A DNA stretch of 64,000 bases from Microvirga splendida (GTDB taxonomy: Bacteria; Pseudomonadota; Alphaproteobacteria; Rhizobiales; Beijerinckiaceae): contig NZ_JAELXT010000002.1 in assembly GCF_016427565.1 (NCBI RefSeq), positions 186,001 to 250,000 on the forward strand, in the 5' to 3' direction. The notes under the pieces are model-generated. The model did not search any database. It was not told the DNA's origin and worked only from the letters and a program-made list of their open reading frames with translations. The position numbers and the translations under genes were made by a program. The first letter of the stretch is position 1. Each line of letters opens with the position of its first letter. Below, one piece after another: positions 22,175 to 30,861 of this stretch.

Positions 22175-22921
22175 TCAGTTCCAATCGCCAAGCACGGACT
22201 GAACGATTGCCATTGCGGCCACAGCGGCTGTGTCGGCACGCAGGATTCGCGGTCCCAACGATACGCAAACACATCTTTCGTGGGCAGCGACAAGCGCTCT
22301 CTCCTGATCGGTGAACCCGCCTTCGGGGCCCACAATAACGACCAGACCAGCTTGATTGTTCCCAAGCTTGGCCAGAGCCTCGACCGGGTTGGCCACCGGC
22401 GCGTTCTCGTCGCAGAAGATCACCAGGCGGTCTTTCTCCAAGGTCTTGAGAAAGCGCTCCAAATTCTCTTCCTCGCGCACCTCGGGAATCGTCAGGATCC
22501 CGCATTGCTCGGCCGCCTCGACGGCATTGCTGCGCATCCGGTCGAGATTGACCCGGGAACTCTGGGTCCGCTGCGTCAGAACGGGCTGGAGGATCCCGGC
22601 TCCCATCTCCACCGCCTTCTGGACCATGTAGTCGAGACGGGCATGCTTGAGGGGGGCGAAGGCATAGATGATGTCGGGAGAAGCGGCCTGCTCGCGGACC
22701 TGCTCCATGCAGACGAGGTCCGCGGCCTTGCGCCCCTCCACCGAGACCTCGGCCCGCCACTCCCCGTCCTGCCCGTTGAAGATCAGGACGGAATCGCCGC
22801 TTTTCAGGCGCAGGACGTTCAGAAGATAGTTGGCCTGCCCCCGGTCGAGCTCGACCCTGGCGCCGGTCCGGAGAGGAGCGTCGACGAAGAGGCGGGGGGC
22901 GTTGAAGTCGTATCCGGCCAT
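22175..22921 (-). CDS. rsmE: 16S rRNA (uracil-1498-N3)-methyltransferase
   Basis: 248 residues of the SPOUT superfamily. It methylates N3 of U1498 in 16S rRNA with S-adenosylmethionine in assembled 30S particles. The N-terminal PUA-like part contains NYLLNVLRLKSGDSV. The C-terminal knot has VIVGPEGGFTDQERALV and SLGPRILRADTAAVAAM, the two SAM-binding loops. The ORQT-containing helix QPVLTQRTQSSRV is also typical. ATG at 22919-22921. The rsmE-gshA order with divergent ubiA is characteristic of Rhizobiales. Confidence 0.95.
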   Translation of the reverse strand: MAGYDFNAPRLFVDAPLRTGARVELDRGQANYLLNVLRLKSGDSVLIFNGQDGEWRAEVSVEGRKAADLVCMEQVREQAASPDIIYAFAPLKHARLDYMVQKAVEMGAGILQPVLTQRTQSSRVNLDRMRSNAVEAAEQCGILTIPEVREEENLERFLKTLEKDRLVIFCDENAPVANPVEALAKLGNNQAGLVVIVGPEGGFTDQERALVAAHERCVCVSLGPRILRADTAAVAAMAIVQSVLGDWN

Positions 22922-23129
22922 GGCAACCTTGAACTGAGCAGCCCATGCTGTATCAATTTCCTCTGCCCTCAGGGAGAGGGGGCGGCCGCTTTGGTCACGA
23001 GAAATTCAGGTGCGGCATGGCACAGCTTGAGCCTCGGGCGACCATTCGCCTCTTGGCCACAGGGCGCTTCACCTGTTAACAGAACGCAGGCGTGCGAGAC
23101 GTCGCAAGCTTTTTGAGGGAATTTTGGGC

Positions 23130-23603
23130 ATGACGCATATCCGTTCGCATCTTCTGGCTGCGTTTGCCGTTGCCGGCCTTTTCACGAGCGCTCCCGCCTT
23201 CGCGCAGGCGAGTGGCTGCCAGGAAGGGCAGAAGATCATGGCTGAGCGGCAAAGCCTGAGCGACCAGCTCGCCAAGCTCACCCAGAAGGGCAAGAAGCAG
23301 CTCGATGCGCGCTCTGCCTGCACGATCTTCACCAAGCTGTCAGCCAATGGCGAGGTCGTTCAGAAATGGATGACCGACAACAAGGATTGGTGCCAGATTC
23401 CCGACCAGGCCATCCAGGGTCTCGCGCAGCAGCACAAGCAGGTCCAGAAGGTCAGGGGCGAAGCCTGCCAGGCTGCCGCCAAGGTGGCCGAGATGGAAAA
23501 GCGCGCCAAGCAGCAGGCCCAGCAAGCCCAGCAGGGCGGCCTTGCCGGCAAGCTGGGCGGCGGCCTGACCGGGACCATGTCGATCCCGAAGGGCGCCCTC
23601 TGA
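23130..23603 (+). CDS. Secreted helical protein of unknown function
   Basis: 157 residues. ATG at 23130 lies 9 bases after GAGGGA. The signal peptide (HLLAAFAVAGLFTSAPAFA) is followed by a mature part with cysteines at ASGCQEG, SACTIF, DWCQIP and GEACQA, spaced as if forming two disulfides between helices. Heptad-like stretches (QSLSDQLAKLTQKGKKQLD; KVAEMEKRAKQQAQQAQQ) suggest a helical bundle or coiled coil. The C-terminus is glycine-rich (LAGKLGGGLTG). It is followed 18 bases later by ubiA on the same strand. Probably periplasmic; no known family. Confidence 0.75.
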   Translation: MTHIRSHLLAAFAVAGLFTSAPAFAQASGCQEGQKIMAERQSLSDQLAKLTQKGKKQLDARSACTIFTKLSANGEVVQKWMTDNKDWCQIPDQAIQGLAQQHKQVQKVRGEACQAAAKVAEMEKRAKQQAQQAQQGGLAGKLGGGLTGTMSIPKGAL

Positions 23604-23621
23604 TCTAGCTCCCTGGCCGTT

Positions 23622-24551
23622 ATGGAGCCCCGTGCCGCGCCGTCTCTGCCCGATGCCGTCAGGGGCCATTGGGCCGAGCGCTGGGCGCCGTCATCCCTGA
23701 AGCCCTACCTGCGGCTGGCCCGGATCGAGCGCCCCATCGGCTGGTGGCTGCTGCTGCTGCCCTGCTGGTGGTCGGCGGCGCTCGCGGCGCTTCACGCCGG
23801 TCGGCCCTGGCCCGATCCGCTCCATTGCGTGCTCTTCCTGATCGGGGCCGTGGCCATGCGCGGGGCGGGCTGCACCTATAACGACATCGTCGATCGGGAC
23901 CTCGACACCCAGGTCGAGCGGACCCGCCAGCGCCCCCTCCCCTCGGGCCAGATCACCCTCAAGGGAGCCCTGGTCTTCCTTGCCCTCCAAGGCCTCGTGG
24001 GCCTTCTCGTCCTGCTCCAGTTCAACGGCTTCGCCATCGCCATGGGCTTCGCCTCCCTGGGCATCGTGGCGCTCTATCCGTTCATGAAGCGCTTCTTCTG
24101 GATGCCGCAGATCGTGCTGGGTCTCGCCTTCGCATGGGGCGCCCTGATGGGGTGGGCGGCCGCCTTCGGCTCCTTGAGCTGGGCGCCGGTCCTTCTCTAT
24201 CTCGGCAGCATCGCTTGGGTGGTGGGCTACGACACCATCTATGCCCTGCAGGATATCGAGGACGACGAGGTCGTCGGGATCAAGTCCTCCGCCCGCTTCT
24301 TCGGCGAGCGCGTGACCCTCGGCGTCGGCATCTGCTACGCGCTGACGGTGATCTTCATCACCGGTGCCTTCGTGCAGGCCGGAGCGGGAGCCATCTCGTT
24401 CGCAGGCCTTGCCCTGTTCGCCCTTCATCTGGGCTGGCAGGTGGCCCGGATCGACCGGGGCGACGGCGCCGGGGCGCTGCGGCTCTTTCGCTCGAACCGT
24501 GATGCGGGCCTGATCCTGTTCGCGGCCATCACCCTCGACTGCCTGATCTAG
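23622..24551 (+). CDS. ubiA: 4-hydroxybenzoate polyprenyltransferase
   Basis: A 309-residue inner-membrane enzyme with about eight helices that attaches the polyprenyl tail to 4-hydroxybenzoate, the committed step of ubiquinone synthesis. Both aspartate-rich prenyl-diphosphate/Mg sites are present: GCTYNDIVDRDLDTQVERT and YDTIYALQDIEDDEVVGI. The conserved RPLPSGQIT loop follows the first. Length matches UbiA (about 290-315). An N-terminal cytosolic extension of about 25 residues precedes the first helix. It is divergent from rsmE, a common arrangement in the order. Confidence 0.95.
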   Translation: MEPRAAPSLPDAVRGHWAERWAPSSLKPYLRLARIERPIGWWLLLLPCWWSAALAALHAGRPWPDPLHCVLFLIGAVAMRGAGCTYNDIVDRDLDTQVERTRQRPLPSGQITLKGALVFLALQGLVGLLVLLQFNGFAIAMGFASLGIVALYPFMKRFFWMPQIVLGLAFAWGALMGWAAAFGSLSWAPVLLYLGSIAWVVGYDTIYALQDIEDDEVVGIKSSARFFGERVTLGVGICYALTVIFITGAFVQAGAGAISFAGLALFALHLGWQVARIDRGDGAGALRLFRSNRDAGLILFAAITLDCLI

Positions 24552-24657
24552 ACTTCTCAAGGTCATCTTAAGGCCTTGCCCTTATGGCTTCGGAAAAGGC
24601 GGGGCTCGGTGCGGTGGGATATGGTATCCCCTGCCGGGAAGCCCCATCTCAGGTTCG

Positions 24658-25464
24658 ATGCTGACCCCCTCGCCCCAATCCCTGACCGCCCTGGCCCCGG
24701 CCGTGCGCGATGCCGCCCGCCGCGCGGGAGATCTGGCCCTGTCCTATTTCCGCGCCGGCGGGCAGACCGCTGCGAAGCTCTGGTACAAGGGCGGAAGCTC
24801 CCCGGTGACGGAGGCGGATATCGCCCTCGACACCTTTCTGAAGAACCACCTCGGCGAACTTCTGCCCCAGGCCGCCTGGCTCTCCGAGGAGACCGCCGAC
24901 GACCCGGTGCGGCTCGGGCACAGCCTGGTCTGGATCGTCGATCCCATCGACGGCACCCGGGCCTTCGCCTCGGGCCACCCGGACTGGGCGGTGTCGATTG
25001 CCCTTGTGCGGGACGGCAAACCCATCCTCGGGGTCCTGCATGCCCCCGTCCATGACCGCCTCTATGAGGCCCGGCTCGGCGAAGGCGCCTGGAGCAACGG
25101 GGTGAGGCTGCATCTGCCCGAGGCGGAGACCCTTTCCGGCCCGGCCCGTGTGGCGGGCCCCAAGCCCCTCGTGGACCGGCTCGAGCGGCACATCGCCCCC
25201 GTCGAGCGCCTGCCCAAGGTCCCCTCGCTCGCCCTCAGGCTCGCCCGGGTGGCGGACGGCTCCATCGATATCGGCCTCGTCTCGGCCCATGCCCAGGACT
25301 GGGACATCGCCGCGGCCGACCTCATCCTGCAGGAGGCAGGCGGCCGCCTGACCGGGCTCGACGGAACGATCCCCATCTATAACAGGCCCGAGCCCTCGCA
25401 CAGTGAGATGATTGCCGTTGCGTCACGGTTGCATCCTCGTGCTATTGGAGCCATGAGAGCCTGA
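24658..25464 (+). CDS. cysQ: 3'(2'),5'-bisphosphate nucleotidase / inositol monophosphatase family
   Basis: 268 residues of the Mg-dependent, lithium-sensitive phosphatase family. Metal ligands are visible: Glu in WLSEETAD, the Asp pair in WIVDPIDGTRAF, and Asp in DWDIAAADLILQEAGG. CysQ-type members hydrolyse 3'-phosphoadenosine 5'-phosphate, the by-product of sulfate assimilation; others act on inositol phosphate. The position at the head of the DUF4170-acyltransferase-waaA-lpxK genes is conserved in Rhizobiales. The assignment between PAP phosphatase and inositol monophosphatase rests mainly on that context and is tentative. Confidence 0.85.
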   Translation: MLTPSPQSLTALAPAVRDAARRAGDLALSYFRAGGQTAAKLWYKGGSSPVTEADIALDTFLKNHLGELLPQAAWLSEETADDPVRLGHSLVWIVDPIDGTRAFASGHPDWAVSIALVRDGKPILGVLHAPVHDRLYEARLGEGAWSNGVRLHLPEAETLSGPARVAGPKPLVDRLERHIAPVERLPKVPSLALRLARVADGSIDIGLVSAHAQDWDIAAADLILQEAGGRLTGLDGTIPIYNRPEPSHSEMIAVASRLHPRAIGAMRA

Positions 25465-25524
25465 AGAATCCCCGGCTCCTCAAGCCTTCATTGTCACAAC
25501 ACTCGTCAGAAGAGCCCTATCACC

Positions 25525-25758
25525 ATGACCGACACGCCTGGCAAGCAGCTCCTGCATCTGGTTTTCGGCGGCGAGCTCACCAGCCTCGAAGCCACCGAGT
25601 TCAAGGACTTGTCCAACCTCGACATCGTCGGCGTCTTCCCGAACTACGCCTCGGCCCATGCGGCGTGGAAGGCCAAGGCGCAGGCGACCGTGGACAATGC
25701 GCAGATGCGCTACTTCATCGTTCATCTGCACCGTCTGCTGGATCCGCAGAACGGCTGA
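25525..25758 (+). CDS. DUF4170 family protein
   Basis: 77 residues, soluble. The sequence LLHLVFGGELTSLEATEFKD followed by LDIVGVFPNYASAHAAWKAKAQATVDNAQMRYFIVHLHRLLDP is the DUF4170 pattern, a small alphaproteobacterial family found beside lipid A/Kdo genes. No catalytic motif is visible. The fixed position between a CysQ-like phosphatase and the DUF374-type acyltransferase (gap 11 bases) suggests an accessory role in outer-membrane lipid synthesis, but this is inference from context only. Confidence 0.88.
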   Translation: MTDTPGKQLLHLVFGGELTSLEATEFKDLSNLDIVGVFPNYASAHAAWKAKAQATVDNAQMRYFIVHLHRLLDPQNG

Positions 25759-25769
25759 TCCGGGGCACG

Positions 25770-26504
25770 ATGGGTCTCGTCAAGCGCATCACCCGCTCCC
25801 GTGCGGTGCAGGAAGCCCTGGGCTTCCTCGTCGCAGGCTATCTCAAGCTCGTGCAGCGCACGAACCGGTTCGTCATGGAACCGGCGGATGCCTATGACCG
25901 GATCGACATGCCCGTGATTGCCGCCATGTGGCACGGGCAGCATTTCATGATCCATTTCGCCAAGCGGCCGCAGGACCGGGCGGCGAGCCTCGTGTCCCGC
26001 TCGGGCGACGGCGAGTTCAACGCCATCGCCCTGCGCCACCTCGGAGTCCGCGCCATCCGCGGCTCGGGCGCGCGCGGCCGCGACATCCGCAAGAAGGGCG
26101 GCGCCCAGGCCCTGCGGGCCATGCTGCGGGCGCTGGGCGAAGGCGAGATGGTGGTGATGACCGCCGACATTCCGAAGATTTCGCGCGTGTGCGGCTTAGG
26201 GATCGTCACCCTCGCCCAGATGTCCGGTCGGCCGATCGTGCCCGTCGCCGTGGTTACGAGCCGCCGCATCGACTTCAACAGCTGGGACCGGGCCAGCATC
26301 GGCCTGCCCTTCGGCCGGGGCGCCATCGTGCTGGGCGATCCCGTGTCGGTGCCGCGGGATGCGGACGAGCACGCCCTCGAGCGCCTGCGCCAGAATGTGG
26401 AGCGGGAGCTGGACCGGGTGCACGAGCGGGCCTATGCGCTCGTCGGCTCCAGGGATCCGGGGGCCAAGGCCAGCCCGATGCTTGTGGAAGGATCCCGGGC
26501 ATGA
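25770..26504 (+). CDS. DUF374-type lysophospholipid acyltransferase family protein
   Basis: 244 residues of the lysophospholipid acyltransferase superfamily (DUF374 branch). The motif order fits: WHGQHFMIHFA (catalytic His in place of HX4D), SRSGDGEFNAIALRHLGVRAIRGSG, then EMVVMTADIPKISRVCGLGIVTLAQMSGRPIVPV. An N-terminal hydrophobic segment (about 13-30) could anchor it to the inner membrane. It overlaps waaA by 4 bases (ATGA), so translation is coupled. A role in acylating lipid A precursors or another envelope lipid is likely but the substrate is unknown. ATG at 25770 follows CGGGGCACG; the longer frame upstream overlaps the DUF4170 gene. Confidence 0.88.
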   Translation: MGLVKRITRSRAVQEALGFLVAGYLKLVQRTNRFVMEPADAYDRIDMPVIAAMWHGQHFMIHFAKRPQDRAASLVSRSGDGEFNAIALRHLGVRAIRGSGARGRDIRKKGGAQALRAMLRALGEGEMVVMTADIPKISRVCGLGIVTLAQMSGRPIVPVAVVTSRRIDFNSWDRASIGLPFGRGAIVLGDPVSVPRDADEHALERLRQNVERELDRVHERAYALVGSRDPGAKASPMLVEGSRA

Positions 26505-27790
26505 GGCTGCCGTTCACCTTCCGAACCTACCGGACCGTCGTGTCCATCCTGGAGCCCGCCGTTCTTGGCCTCCTCTACTGGCGCCAGCGCAAGGGGCGCG
26601 AGGACAAGACCCGCCTCGGCGAGCGCCAGGGCCATCCCAGCCGGCAGAGGCCCAAGGGCCACCTGATCTGGGTTCATGGCGCCAGCATCGGCGAGACCCT
26701 GTCGCTCCTGCCGGTGGTGGAGCGCATGACGCAGCGCGGTCTCGCGGTTCTGGTGACCTCGGGAACCAGAACCTCGGCCGGGCTGATCGCCCGGCGGCTC
26801 CCGCCCGGCGCCGTGCATCAGTTTGTGCCGCTGGACGTGCCACGTTATATAAGGCGCTTCCTGGATCACTGGCAGCCGGACTTGGCCCTCATCGCTGAAT
26901 CGGAAATCTGGCCCAACACGATTATGGCGCTCTCCGAGCGGGATATCCCGCTCGTCATGGTCAACGGCCGCATGTCGGACCGCTCGTACCAGCGCTGGCA
27001 GAAGATGCCCGGCATCATCCGTGGCCTGCTGGAGCGCTTCGCCCTCTGCCTGACCCAGACCGCCGAGGATGCGGAGCGGCTGGCCCGGCTCGGCGCGCCG
27101 CGCGTGGTCGTGACCGGTAACATCAAGTTCGACGCCGCCCCGCCGCCCGCCGATCCGCGCGTGGTGGCGCAGCTCTCGGGGCTGATTGCGGGCCGCCCGG
27201 TCTGGCTTGCCGCCAGCACCCACCCGGGTGAGGAAGGCGCCATCGTCGCCGTGCACCGGGCCCTGGCGAAACGTCACCCTCATCTCCTCACCATCATCGC
27301 CCCGCGCCATCCGCATCGGGGGGCCGAGGTCGCGGCCCTGGCCAATCAGGCGGGCCTGAGGGCCGGGCGCCGCTCGCAGGGCATCCACCCCGACCGGGCC
27401 ACGGACGTTTACGTGGTCGATACGGTGGGCGAGATGGGGCTGTTCTACCGGCTCTCCCCCATCGTGCTCATGGGCGGAACCCTCGTGCCGGTCGGCGGGC
27501 ACAACCCCATCGAGCCCGCCAAGCTGGGCGCCGCCATCCTGCATGGCCCGCATATCCATGCGGCCGTCGAGATCTACGAGGCGCTCGACCGGTCCCGCGG
27601 GGCCCTGATGGTGAAGGACAGCAGCAGCTTGGCGCGGGCGGTGAGCGAGATGCTCGGCAATGCCGCCCTGACCCGGGACATGGCCCGCGCCGGAGGCGAC
27701 GCCGTGCAGGCGCTGGGCGGAGCCGTGGACCGCACCATGCAATCCGTCGAGCCTTTCATCGTGCAGGCCAAGATCGGAGCCCGCCGCTGA
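26501..27790 (+). CDS. waaA: 3-deoxy-D-manno-octulosonic acid (Kdo) transferase
   Basis: A 429-residue inner-membrane-associated glycosyltransferase that adds Kdo from CMP-Kdo to lipid IVA. LIWVHGASIGETLSLLPVVE (N-terminal domain with the catalytic Glu), LIAESEIWPNTI, LVMVNGRMSDRSY, and in the C-terminal domain VLMGGTLVPVGGHNPIEPAKLG are the WaaA hallmarks. A hydrophobic N-terminal stretch anchors it. The start ATG overlaps the acyltransferase stop, and its own stop overlaps the lpxK start (TGATG), so the three genes form one translationally coupled operon. Confidence 0.95.
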   Translation: MRLPFTFRTYRTVVSILEPAVLGLLYWRQRKGREDKTRLGERQGHPSRQRPKGHLIWVHGASIGETLSLLPVVERMTQRGLAVLVTSGTRTSAGLIARRLPPGAVHQFVPLDVPRYIRRFLDHWQPDLALIAESEIWPNTIMALSERDIPLVMVNGRMSDRSYQRWQKMPGIIRGLLERFALCLTQTAEDAERLARLGAPRVVVTGNIKFDAAPPPADPRVVAQLSGLIAGRPVWLAASTHPGEEGAIVAVHRALAKRHPHLLTIIAPRHPHRGAEVAALANQAGLRAGRRSQGIHPDRATDVYVVDTVGEMGLFYRLSPIVLMGGTLVPVGGHNPIEPAKLGAAILHGPHIHAAVEIYEALDRSRGALMVKDSSSLARAVSEMLGNAALTRDMARAGGDAVQALGGAVDRTMQSVEPFIVQAKIGARR

Positions 27791-28797
27791 TGCGGGCGCC
27801 GCGCTTCTGGTGGCACCCCTCCCCTTCGCTGCAAGCGAACCTGCTGCGCCCGGTCGCCCTGGCCTATGGTTCCGTTGCGGCAGGTCGGATGAGGCGGCGC
27901 GGCGAGCAGGTGGAGCTGCCCGTCATCTGCATCGGCAACTTCACGGCCGGCGGCGCCGGCAAGACGCCCACGGCCATTGCCGTTGCAACGATCCTGGATG
28001 CTGCGGGCGAGAATCCGATCTTCCTGTCCCGGGGCTACGGCGGCCGCCTCGCGGGTCCCGTCAGGGTCCTGCCGCAGCACGGGGCTGTGGATGTAGGCGA
28101 CGAGCCCGTTCTCCTGTCCCGCACGGCCCGGGCCATCGTGTCCCGCTCCCGCCCCGCCGGAGCGCGGCTCGCCTACGAGATCGGCGCGACGGTGGTGGTC
28201 ATGGACGATGGGCTCCAGAACCCGTCGCTGATCAAGGATTGCGCCATCGCGGTGGTCGATGGCGCCACCGGCATCGGCAACGGGCTGCCCCTGCCGGCAG
28301 GGCCGCTGCGGGCCCCCATGGAGGCGCAGTGGCCCCTGGTCGATGCCGTCGTGGTGATCGGGGACGGGGAGCCGGGGCGGCGGATCGCCCAGGAGGCGGA
28401 CGAGCACGGCAAGCGCGTGTTCACGGCATCGCTCGAGCCGGCCCCGGAGACGGCCGAGGCGCTCAAGGGCCGGAGGGTCATGGCGTTTGCCGGCATCGGG
28501 CGTCCTGAGAAGTTCTTCGACACCCTGCATGCCTGCGGGGCCATCGTGGACGTGACGCATGCCTTTCCCGACCACCACCCCTTCAAGCCCGGCGAACTGG
28601 CGGCCCTGCGGCAGGAGGCGGAAGCTCTCAGGCTCCTGCCCGTCACGACGGAGAAGGATCTCGTGCGGATGGCCGACGCCGCGGCAGCCTGGCCCGAGCT
28701 GATGGCCGTGCCGGTGCGGCTGCGGATCGAGAACGAGACGGGCCTTCGCAACCTGCTCATGCGGCGCATCAACGAGCGGCGCCTGCGCATCGTGTGA
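27790..28797 (+). CDS. lpxK: Tetraacyldisaccharide 4'-kinase
   Basis: 335 residues. It phosphorylates the 4' position of lipid A disaccharide with ATP at the inner membrane. The P-loop is ICIGNFTAGGAGKTPT (GNxTxGGxGKTP is the LpxK signature). VVMDDGLQNPSL carries the catalytic aspartates; FLSRGYGG and DEPVLLSR are also characteristic. The N-terminal hydrophobic/amphipathic helix inserts in the membrane. The ATG overlaps the waaA stop by one base. It is the last plus-strand gene of the operon. Confidence 0.96.
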   Translation: MRAPRFWWHPSPSLQANLLRPVALAYGSVAAGRMRRRGEQVELPVICIGNFTAGGAGKTPTAIAVATILDAAGENPIFLSRGYGGRLAGPVRVLPQHGAVDVGDEPVLLSRTARAIVSRSRPAGARLAYEIGATVVVMDDGLQNPSLIKDCAIAVVDGATGIGNGLPLPAGPLRAPMEAQWPLVDAVVVIGDGEPGRRIAQEADEHGKRVFTASLEPAPETAEALKGRRVMAFAGIGRPEKFFDTLHACGAIVDVTHAFPDHHPFKPGELAALRQEAEALRLLPVTTEKDLVRMADAAAAWPELMAVPVRLRIENETGLRNLLMRRINERRLRIV

Positions 28798-28807
28798 GGG
28801 GGCAGCC

Positions 28808-29038
28808 TTATTTCGTGGGGACGGCTTGCCCGGTGACGCGCATCATCACCGCCTCGGGCGAGGCATAGGGCTCCTGGCGCTCGACGCTCCAGTACTTCAG
28901 CTCGTCCAAGGGGATCTCGGCCCCCGTCACCGCGCAGCGCACATAGGCTCCGGGCTTCACCACCCGGAGATTGCTGTCGAGATATTGCACGACGGCCTCG
29001 CCGCCGCTGCGTTCGAACTTGTTCAACATGACGGACAT
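28808..29038 (-). CDS. DUF2093 family protein
   Basis: 76 residues matching DUF2093: FERSGGEAVVQYLDSNLRVV, KPGAYVRCAVTGAEIPLDEL and LKYWSVERQEPYASPEAVM, with a family-typical single cysteine in RCAVTG. The family is small, soluble, restricted to alphaproteobacteria and of unknown function. It regularly sits next to lpxK, here convergent with it (10-base gap). ATG at 29036-29038; a second in-frame ATG three codons later is possible. Confidence 0.9.
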   Translation of the reverse strand: MSVMLNKFERSGGEAVVQYLDSNLRVVKPGAYVRCAVTGAEIPLDELKYWSVERQEPYASPEAVMMRVTGQAVPTK

Positions 29039-29101
29039 CGACGGAATGCGTTGCGCTTGACTCTCACATAAGGGCTGCGCCGGCGGATTGCCAATCTTAA
29101 C

Positions 29102-30676
29102 TCAGAACAGGGCGCCCTGCTCCTCGGCGGCCACGACCCTCGGCTTCGCAGGTCTCGGCCGCGAGCCGATGCGCCCGCCCGTGGCATCGGCCTTGCCGTC
29201 GGCGAATTCGAGCACCAGCGCCTGGCCGTCCTGCACGGCCTCGGCGGAGTTCATGGGCCGCCCCTCCGCGTCGCGCACGAGGGCGAAGCCGCGCTTGAGC
29301 ACGGATTTGTAGCTCAGGCTCTCGAAGAGCTTGGACACCGCCTCAAGCCGGTCGGCCTTGCGGGCGATCTGGCCCTGCAATGCAGGGACAAGCCGTTCGG
29401 CCACGCGCTGGGCCGTCTCGGAGGCCTGTGCCAGGCGCGTCCGCTCGGCCCGTAGAAGAGTCTGGCGGGAAACAGCAAGCCTTTCCCCGGTCTGCTTCAG
29501 CGTTTCACCCTTCAGCAGGATAGAGCGGCAGACCGCGTTGTGGGGGCGCAGCCCCACCGCATCGAGGCGGGCACGCATGCGGGCGACGTTCGCCACCGGA
29601 GACACATGGGCGAGCTGGCGCGCCAGCTTGAGCAGGCGCTCCTCGTGGCCGCGGGCATTGCAGGAGAGCGCCGGATAAAGCTTGGTGGCGGCCAGATCGA
29701 GCCGCTGGCGCTTGGGCGAGAACAAAGCCTCCGCGCTGGGCATGGCCCTGCTCGTGGCGCGCAGGTCCGACCGGCGCCGCTCGACGAGCCGCAGCGCCGC
29801 CTCCACATGGCGGCGGGAGAGGTCGTTGACGGCGGCCATGAGCTCGACGCGCACCGGCACCACCATCTCGGCCGCGCCCGTGGGCGTCGGGGCGCGAACG
29901 TCGGCAGCGTGGTCGATCAGCGTGGTATCGGTCTCGTGGCCGACCGCCGAGACGAGCGGGATGTCGCTCTCGGCGGCGGCGCGGACCACGATCTCCTCGT
30001 TGAAGCCCCACAGATCCTCGATGGACCCGCCGCCGCGGGCGACGATGAGCACATCGGGACGCGGGATCTTTCCGCCGGGCTCCAGGGCGTTGAAGCCACG
30101 AATGGCGGCGGCGACCTCCGCCGCGCAGGTCTCGCCCTGAACGCGCACGGGCCAGACCAGCACCCGGCGCGGAAAACGGTCCTCCAGCCGGTGGAGGATG
30201 TCGCGGATCACCGCGCCCGTCGGCGAGGTGACGACGCCGACCACCTGCGGCAGGAACGGCAGGCGCCGCTTGCGCTCGGGGGCGAAGAGCCCCTCCGCAT
30301 TGAGCTTCCGGCGGCGCTCCTCCAGAAGCGCCATGAGCGCGCCGATGCCGGCGGGCTCCAGGCTCTCGACGACGATCTGGTACTTGGACGAGCCCGGGAA
30401 GGTGGTGATGCGCCCGGTGGCGATGACCTCCATCCCCTCCTCGGGCCGGATCCTCAGCTTGGAGAAGGCGCCCTTCCAGATCACCGCATCGATGCGGGCG
30501 TTCTGGTCCTTGATGCAGAAATAGGCGTGCCCCGACGAATGCGGCCCGCGATAGCCCGACACCTCGCCGCGCAGGCGCACATGGCCGAACGCATCCTCCA
30601 GGGTACGCTTGAGGGCGCCCGCAAGATCGGAGACCGACCATTCCTGGGCATTCGAAGGGGCTTTGTCTGCGAACAT
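29102..30676 (-). CDS. xseA: Exodeoxyribonuclease VII large subunit
   Basis: 524 residues. It degrades single-stranded DNA in both directions together with XseB (not in the window) and acts in mismatch repair. The N-terminal OB fold (about 12-105) has VRLRGEVSGYRGPHSSGHAY. The nuclease domain holds VGVVTSPTGAVIRDILHR, IVARGGGSIEDLWGFNEE (catalytic Asp) and SAVGHETDTTLIDHAADVRAPTPT. The C-terminal half is the long arginine-rich coiled coil that carries XseB. The last part (RGFALVRDAEGRP) is the conserved C-terminal segment. Length is somewhat above E. coli XseA (456) because of the coiled-coil region. Confidence 0.95.
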   Translation of the reverse strand: MFADKAPSNAQEWSVSDLAGALKRTLEDAFGHVRLRGEVSGYRGPHSSGHAYFCIKDQNARIDAVIWKGAFSKLRIRPEEGMEVIATGRITTFPGSSKYQIVVESLEPAGIGALMALLEERRRKLNAEGLFAPERKRRLPFLPQVVGVVTSPTGAVIRDILHRLEDRFPRRVLVWPVRVQGETCAAEVAAAIRGFNALEPGGKIPRPDVLIVARGGGSIEDLWGFNEEIVVRAAAESDIPLVSAVGHETDTTLIDHAADVRAPTPTGAAEMVVPVRVELMAAVNDLSRRHVEAALRLVERRRSDLRATSRAMPSAEALFSPKRQRLDLAATKLYPALSCNARGHEERLLKLARQLAHVSPVANVARMRARLDAVGLRPHNAVCRSILLKGETLKQTGERLAVSRQTLLRAERTRLAQASETAQRVAERLVPALQGQIARKADRLEAVSKLFESLSYKSVLKRGFALVRDAEGRPMNSAEAVQDGQALVLEFADGKADATGGRIGSRPRPAKPRVVAAEEQGALF

Positions 30677-30861
30677 GAGGTGAACCTAATCCGCCCCCAG
30701 GGGGTCTGCCAAGGGCGCGGGCGCAACAGGCGGCGACAACGGCAACCTATCCCCTGTGCATTTCGCCGCGCCCTTCAAGCGAGGCTCTGCTGCGCAGTTT
30801 CAGGGTAGGCGAGCGGCCCCGGAGCCGCTAAGAGCCCAGGCATCGCAAGGGAGGCAAGGCC

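Noticed and set aside
26432..27742. 436-codon frame antisense to waaA
   Set aside because: Shadow of a well-supported gene; composition and lack of motifs argue against coding.
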